This document shows, piece by piece, positions 59,960-64,000 of a stretch of 64,000 nucleotides of DNA (the first letter of the stretch is position 1; each line of letters starts with the position of its first letter). Below the pieces are notes generated by a model. The model was not told where the DNA came from and did not search any database. It saw only the letters and a list, made by a program, of their open reading frames with translations. The DNA is from an uncultured Acidobacteriia bacterium (GTDB lineage Bacteria; Acidobacteriota; Terriglobia; Bryobacterales; Bryobacteraceae), in the NCBI GenBank assembly GCA_903851195.1, contig CAINNJ010000004.1:806001-870000 (forward strand), given 5' to 3'. The position numbers and the translations under genes are program-made.

Positions 59960-62139
59960 TGAATTTCGTATAACCGGCCTGCACTCAGCGCCGCTTTCTC
60001 CCGCAAGGCCCAACGGCTCGCATCCTCCTGCATATCTCTGGCGGTAGGATACTCGTACCCGATCAGAAGATAGTCGATGCCCAACGACTTGATTGTACGG
60101 GTTGCGAGGCGCCGCAAATCCCAGCCGGGGGGCAGGTGGACCTGTTCCTGGCGAGCGTCCTTTTCGAGATTGCTGCCTTCGAGACGGACTCTCATGCTCC
60201 ACTGGTCGTGCGAGCAGTACAGTTCCACCCGGTCCAGTTCCACGGGCTCGGCGAACTCCACGTCGACGTGCTGGCCGGAGCGCATCGGCTCCCAGGTGTG
60301 CCACCGGGTGACCGGGTTGTGATCGAAGGCAAACTTCACGTCCCAGGGAAAAGGCTGCGCCTCGGCGCGGACGGGAAACAGTTCCTGATCGCCGTGGAAG
60401 AAGCGAGCCTCGCCGATGCTCCAGACGTCGCCCTTCCCTGCCCCGGTCTGCACGAGGCGAAGGTGGCTCAGAGTGCGTGGCGTAAAGGTGAAGCGCAGGT
60501 TCCAGAGCGGCTGGAAGTCCTGCACGACCGGGGTCTGGAGAACATCCTCGATCTTCTCGCCTTCCGCAGAGTAATAATTCACCAGCACCTGCCGGTTCAG
60601 GTAGGCTTCAGGCAGGGCGGCGGTGCTCCAGAGCCGTTTGCTGGCCGGCACCAGTTCTTCGATCTTACGGGCCAGCGAGTAACCCGACCAGCGTTGTTCG
60701 AGGAAGGCTACAGGGGAATCGAGCTGTAGGGCCACCTGCCACGGCATATGCTCGATCTGCCAGCCGCCGGATGGTGAGCGGTACATGTCGATCACGCGGG
60801 GCCAGGCGAGCACCAGAGCGAGCACGACCATTACCGTGAGCAGGGGGGCGAAGGCTTCCAGAGTAAAGGCCATGCCCAGCGCGATGAACGGAAGCGGTGG
60901 CAGCAGGAAGCGCGTGCCGATGTTCGCGGGATAAGTGGCAAGAAAGAAGGCCGCGGCCAGCAGGCAGTGTCGACCCCGGCGGTGACGCAAAGCGAGCAGG
61001 GCGAGGGGGGCGAGCAGGAACAGCGGTCCGAGCTGACCGCCGGTTTCGCCGGTCACGGTCACGATGCGGAAGAGCGGCTTCAGGCTCGGCAGAAGGTACG
61101 TCCGGAAGACCTCGCGCCAGTTGTCCTCGAACGTGATGTGGACGTAGGGGTTCCGGAAGACGCGGTTATAGAAGGGCGAGAGCGGATTGTCCATCCAGAG
61201 CCAGTTCTTCAGCAGCCAGGGGAGAGCCATCGCGGCGGCAGCGGCGGAGGCGATGCCGGCTCGCAGGATGGCGGCGCCACCTCGCCTGGTGAACAGAACG
61301 ACGGCCAGCATGTACAGGGGCGCCACGAAACCGGTGTACTTGATTGCGAAGCAGAAGCCGGCGAGCATTCCCGCGGGGATCATCAGACGGTCATCGCCAC
61401 GTTCCCGCCAGATCTCGAGCAGGTAGAAGAGGGCGAAGGCGACGGTAGCGAGGGCGATGTCGTTATAGGCGCTCACACCGTCGATGCCCGCGACGGGCGA
61501 GAGGTAGACGAGCATCGCCGCGGCAACACCCGCCCGCGGATGACCGATCCGCCGGGCGTAGCTCAGCATCAGCAGCGGCAGGGCGAACAGGAAGCAGCAG
61601 TGCACGGTTGCGGCGGCGGAGTGGCGTCCGAAGGCGAAGGCAAAGAGGAACAACATCTCCACGCCCTGCGAGAGGCTGCCGTAGACATTGGTGGTCAGCC
61701 GGATGAAACCATGGTCCCGGAAGTAACGGTTCACCAGACCGAGATGATAGGAGGAGCCATCGGGGCTGTGCTCCGGGGCCAGGCTGTTCGACAGATAAAC
61801 CAGCGCGTAGAGCGCGAAGGCAATCAGGAACAGGGACTTCCAATACGCGGAGATGGGCGGGAGCGGTTCCGCTTTGTGGCGCTCTTTGCGGAACACCAGG
61901 ACGGCGGTTCCGATGGAGAGAAGGCCCAAGGTCAGAAACACCGGCGGGGTTGCCACCCGCAGCGCGCAAAGCACGAAGACGAGCAGGCTGAGGAGCGGCG
62001 TCCCCATCACGCCGGCCAGGAGATTGTGTTCTCCGCGGCGCAGGTGGATACCGAGAACGCGGAACAGCAGCCTGCCCAGCGCGAAGCAGACAGCCACCGT
62101 GAACAGGACGCCGAATACGATGGCGGCTACGCCTACCAC
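59956..62139 (-). CDS. GT39-like multi-spanning protein with discoidin-like C-terminal domain
   Basis: 727 aa. About a dozen hydrophobic helices in the first 480 residues; the early luminal EHSPDGSSYHLGLVNRYFRD loop has acidic residues where GT39/PMT enzymes bind their lipid-linked donor. The C-terminal part includes a F5/8-type-C (discoidin)-like beta domain (about 595-690: VDVEFAEPVELDRVELYCS). Likely a polyprenyl-phosphate-dependent glycosyltransferase with a built-in glycan-binding module. GTG 62139 is chosen: it overlaps the Nudix stop by seven bases, whereas the longer frame would lie inside Nudix. Confidence 0.83.
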   Translation of the reverse strand: MVGVAAIVFGVLFTVAVCFALGRLLFRVLGIHLRRGEHNLLAGVMGTPLLSLLVFVLCALRVATPPVFLTLGLLSIGTAVLVFRKERHKAEPLPPISAYWKSLFLIAFALYALVYLSNSLAPEHSPDGSSYHLGLVNRYFRDHGFIRLTTNVYGSLSQGVEMLFLFAFAFGRHSAAATVHCCFLFALPLLMLSYARRIGHPRAGVAAAMLVYLSPVAGIDGVSAYNDIALATVAFALFYLLEIWRERGDDRLMIPAGMLAGFCFAIKYTGFVAPLYMLAVVLFTRRGGAAILRAGIASAAAAAMALPWLLKNWLWMDNPLSPFYNRVFRNPYVHITFEDNWREVFRTYLLPSLKPLFRIVTVTGETGGQLGPLFLLAPLALLALRHRRGRHCLLAAAFFLATYPANIGTRFLLPPLPFIALGMAFTLEAFAPLLTVMVVLALVLAWPRVIDMYRSPSGGWQIEHMPWQVALQLDSPVAFLEQRWSGYSLARKIEELVPASKRLWSTAALPEAYLNRQVLVNYYSAEGEKIEDVLQTPVVQDFQPLWNLRFTFTPRTLSHLRLVQTGAGKGDVWSIGEARFFHGDQELFPVRAEAQPFPWDVKFAFDHNPVTRWHTWEPMRSGQHVDVEFAEPVELDRVELYCSHDQWSMRVRLEGSNLEKDARQEQVHLPPGWDLRRLATRTIKSLGIDYLLIGYEYPTARDMQEDASRWALREKAALSAGRLYEIQ

Positions 62140-62684
62140 GCCAGACCCGTGCGGTAGATGCTTTGGCGGATACTCTCCGCGATCTGCAACTGGTCCGCCT
62201 CCGCGCCGGAGGCCCACATGACGCGGGGCGCTTCGTCGCTGGTCTCGATCTTCTCCGATACAGCACGGAACGACCAGATCAGATCATGGTGCAGGTGGTA
62301 CGGTTCCTGCTTTTTGGGCGGAATCCCGTGCACATCAATACCGGCCAGGACCGAAGGAACGCCGGCGTCGATCCGGACGTTCGTCTCTTCCAGTGCCTCG
62401 CGCGCGGCGGCGGCGGCGAGGGAGAGGTCCTCCGGTTCCACGTGTCCACCCGGGAGCAGCCAGCGGTGCAGGCGATGGTGGTGCATCATCAGGACCAGCG
62501 GCTGTGTGGGGTGCAGCACCAGCGCCGTACAGGTGATGTGACCCGGCGCGAACTGATTCCGCGAAAACGGCGCGGAAGACTGGCGCAGCAGACCGAGGAC
62601 AAGCTCCTGGCTTTTGCGGGCAGCGCCGTCCGCACCCGGGTCGAAGCGCTGCACCAGTTCCGCGGCGTCGGAGGCGGTCATCAC
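62133..62684 (-). CDS. Nudix hydrolase
   Basis: 183 aa. The Nudix box reads GGHVEPEDLSLAAAAAREAL followed by EETNV, with Asp at the usual first Glu and the catalytic REALEE intact. The longer N-terminus than MutT (about 55 extra residues) may add substrate specificity. Substrates of relatives are nucleoside diphosphate derivatives or sugars. Start at GTG 62684 (GTGA overlap with the TPR stop) or ATG 62681 (TGATG). Confidence 0.9.
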   Translation of the reverse strand: MMTASDAAELVQRFDPGADGAARKSQELVLGLLRQSSAPFSRNQFAPGHITCTALVLHPTQPLVLMMHHHRLHRWLLPGGHVEPEDLSLAAAAAREALEETNVRIDAGVPSVLAGIDVHGIPPKKQEPYHLHHDLIWSFRAVSEKIETSDEAPRVMWASGAEADQLQIAESIRQSIYRTGLAW

Positions 62685-63364
62685 TTCGCGGGCAGCTTCT
62701 CGAGTTGTTGTTTCGCCCAGAGGCGATCCGGGTCGAGCTGGAGGCTTTTGGTGAGAGCTTCGCGGGCCGGGCCGGTCTGGTGCTGCCGGGCATAAGCGAT
62801 CCCCATCCAGAGATACGCTTCGGCGGATTTCGGATCGAGCTCGAGGGCCTTCTTATAGTCTTTTATCGCGTTGTCCGGGCCGCCGCCGAAGTTTGCGGGT
62901 AAGTAGTAATATCCGACACCATGCGCCACATGAGCCCGGGCGGACTTCGGATCCAGTTCGATGGCCTTATCGAGCGCTTCCTTCGCGCGCTTGCCGTAAG
63001 CGAGAGCACCCATGATCGGATTGGCCGGAATCACCTGCCCACAGAGGGTACCCAGAACGCGATAGTATTCGGCGTTCTTACCATTGAGCGCGATGGCTTT
63101 TTCGGCGTGTTTCACACCGGCTTCTGCGGCTTGCTCGGAGCCGGGTTTGTCGCGCAGTTCGAAGGCGACTTCCGCTACGTAAGAGTAAGCGACGGCCGCG
63201 CGGTACCACTTATTCGCATCGTTAGCGGATTTTTCCGCATCGGCCTTCAGACCTTCGGCGGCTTTTGTCAGTCCGGCGCGATCCTGACGGTCGCGCAGCT
63301 TATCCAGATCGTCCGCGGCGAAGCCCAGGCCCGCCGTTATGAAAGCAATTAAAGCAATTCTCAT
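62681..63364 (-). CDS. Secreted TPR protein
   Basis: 227 aa. Signal peptide (RIALIAFITAGLGFAA) then helical repeats, clearest as YGKRAKEALDKAIELDPKSA and YKKALELDPKSAEAYLWMGI. The ribosome site AAGGAGG with six-base spacing is the best in the window and overlaps the MFS stop, so ATG 63364 is secure although the frame runs to 63403. It probably scaffolds a periplasmic complex. Confidence 0.88.
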   Translation of the reverse strand: MRIALIAFITAGLGFAADDLDKLRDRQDRAGLTKAAEGLKADAEKSANDANKWYRAAVAYSYVAEVAFELRDKPGSEQAAEAGVKHAEKAIALNGKNAEYYRVLGTLCGQVIPANPIMGALAYGKRAKEALDKAIELDPKSARAHVAHGVGYYYLPANFGGGPDNAIKDYKKALELDPKSAEAYLWMGIAYARQHQTGPAREALTKSLQLDPDRLWAKQQLEKLPAK

Positions 63365-63374
63365 TAGCACCTCC

Positions 63375-64000
63375 TTACAATGCTGCCACGCGCCGCTGCA
63401 CAAAGAGGAAGTAAAGACCCAGACTCAACAGCACAAGACCGTTGATGGAAAGGACGGTGGGCGCCGTCCAGAGGGGTACAAGCCACCCGGTCATCAGGCT
63501 GCCGAAGGGCATGCCGCCCCGGAACGCCACGTTGTAGACGCTCATGACGCGACCACGCATTTCATGAGTTGTGATCAGCTGCACCAGTGAACTGATCATC
63601 GCGAACGCGCACATCAGCACCGCGCCGGAGAGAAAGAGCACCAGGCAGCTCAGCGGCAGCGAGGTGGAGAGCGCGAAGCCCGTGATCCCCGCGCCGAGTG
63701 CTACCAGCATGGCGAGCGCGATCCGCCCTTTGTTGTGGATATTGCCCATGGCGGCGACTCCGAGCGCGCCGGTGATGGAGCCCAGACCGGACGCGACGAG
63801 GAACAGCGTATAGGTCATCTCGTCTTTCCGGAAGACGTTTTTCGCGAACACCGGCAGGAAGGTGATCATCGGGATGGCCAGCGCCGTCATGCAGAAGGCA
63901 ATCAGGATCAGCGTGGACATGGCGCCCTGCGTCCGGATGAAGCGGAAGCCCTGCTTCATGCTTTCGAGGATCGATGTGGAAGTGCTGGCGGGCTTGAAAT
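63375..64000 (-). CDS. MFS transporter, N-terminal part outside window
   Basis: The C-terminal half (about 208 residues) of a major facilitator of the enterobactin-exporter-like MFS_3 group. The frame is open to the right edge, reading SILESMKQGFRFIRTQG; about six helices remain (LILIAFCMTALAIPMITFLPVF, YTLFLVASGLGSITGALGVA, LVALGAGITGFAL). The conserved loop THEMRGRVMSVYNVAFRG is typical. Probably a drug or siderophore exporter. It leads the minus run with the TPR gene 10 bases away. Confidence 0.86.
   Translation of the reverse strand, partial: FKPASTSTSILESMKQGFRFIRTQGAMSTLILIAFCMTALAIPMITFLPVFAKNVFRKDEMTYTLFLVASGLGSITGALGVAAMGNIHNKGRIALAMLVALGAGITGFALSTSLPLSCLVLFLSGAVLMCAFAMISSLVQLITTHEMRGRVMSVYNVAFRGGMPFGSLMTGWLVPLWTAPTVLSINGLVLLSLGLYFLFVQRRVAAL

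Overview
The window is about 64 kb of high-GC, gene-dense bacterial chromosome. The gene set points to an acidobacterium of the Bryobacterales/Solibacter type. The clues are two very large carboxypeptidase-regulatory/TonB-dependent (Oar-like) receptors, a PSD1/PSCyt cytochrome followed by a DUF1501 protein, a VWA protein of the acidobacterial TIGR03436 type, an Hfq-like protein that keeps the KH of the YKH motif, and frequent GTG/TTG starts. This placement is an inference from content, not from a marker-gene search. I see no rRNA, tRNA, CRISPR array, prophage or insertion sequence. No gap between genes exceeds about 180 bases.

Layout. 3-1904: end of a CocE/NonD-type hydrolase. 1876-5505 (minus): miaA, a TolB-N-like/TPR lipoprotein-style gene and argG. 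5659-7701: a large secreted TPR protein behind a duplicated ribosome-binding/start module. 7730-10678 (minus): a sensor with SBP, PAS, GGDEF and EAL domains. 10852-11664 (minus): an ABC-2 export permease without its ATPase. 11871-12758: M23 peptidase. 12841-17510: PSD1 cytochrome plus DUF1501 pair. 17540-18976 (minus): DUF4038 (GH140-like) glycosidase. 19039-24894: tightly packed run larC-metG-tatD-polyprenyl synthase-PhyH dioxygenase, then a zinc-ribbon ORF and a MATE transporter. 26634-29885: hsp20-clpB behind a near-consensus sigma-70 promoter. 29906-32731 (minus): moaX-VWA-hfq-suhB. 32844-33755: DUF2231-Rieske membrane protein. 33889-39059: TonB receptor coupled to an M20 peptidase. 39053-48675 (minus): second TonB receptor, SulP transporter, a secreted protein with DDPDxPxLxR repeats, aldo/keto reductase, Tat-exported TIM-barrel epimerase, YdcF protein. 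48751-50894 (minus): ruvA-ruvB-folK. 50918-53596: rsmE and two metallophosphoesterases. 53616-58545: an envelope/stress region (PspC protein, repetitive secreted protein, two DUF2382 proteins, GT4 glycosyltransferase plus CelD-type acetyltransferase, small membrane protein). 58594-64000 (minus): a six-gene run with an MFS transporter (cut by the window edge), TPR protein, Nudix hydrolase, GT39-like membrane protein with a discoidin-like tail, BadF-type sugar kinase and VOC protein.

How the genes fit together. Many neighbours share stop/start overlaps (ATGA, TGATG, TAGTG), so translational coupling is common. The two TonB receptors, the secreted peptidase and hydrolase, the glycosidase, the epimerase and aldo/keto reductase and the sugar kinase suit a soil polymer degrader. 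hsp20-clpB, hfq, the DUF2382 proteins and PspC form scattered stress functions. No single classic defence or secondary-metabolite system is present. The most unusual items are the duplicated RBS/ATG leader at 5596-5662, the MoaD-MoaE fusion with an internal Gly-Gly, the perfect 26-bp palindrome on the clpB stop codon, the orphan polysaccharide-type permease, and the overlapping Nudix/GT39-discoidin/BadF cluster.
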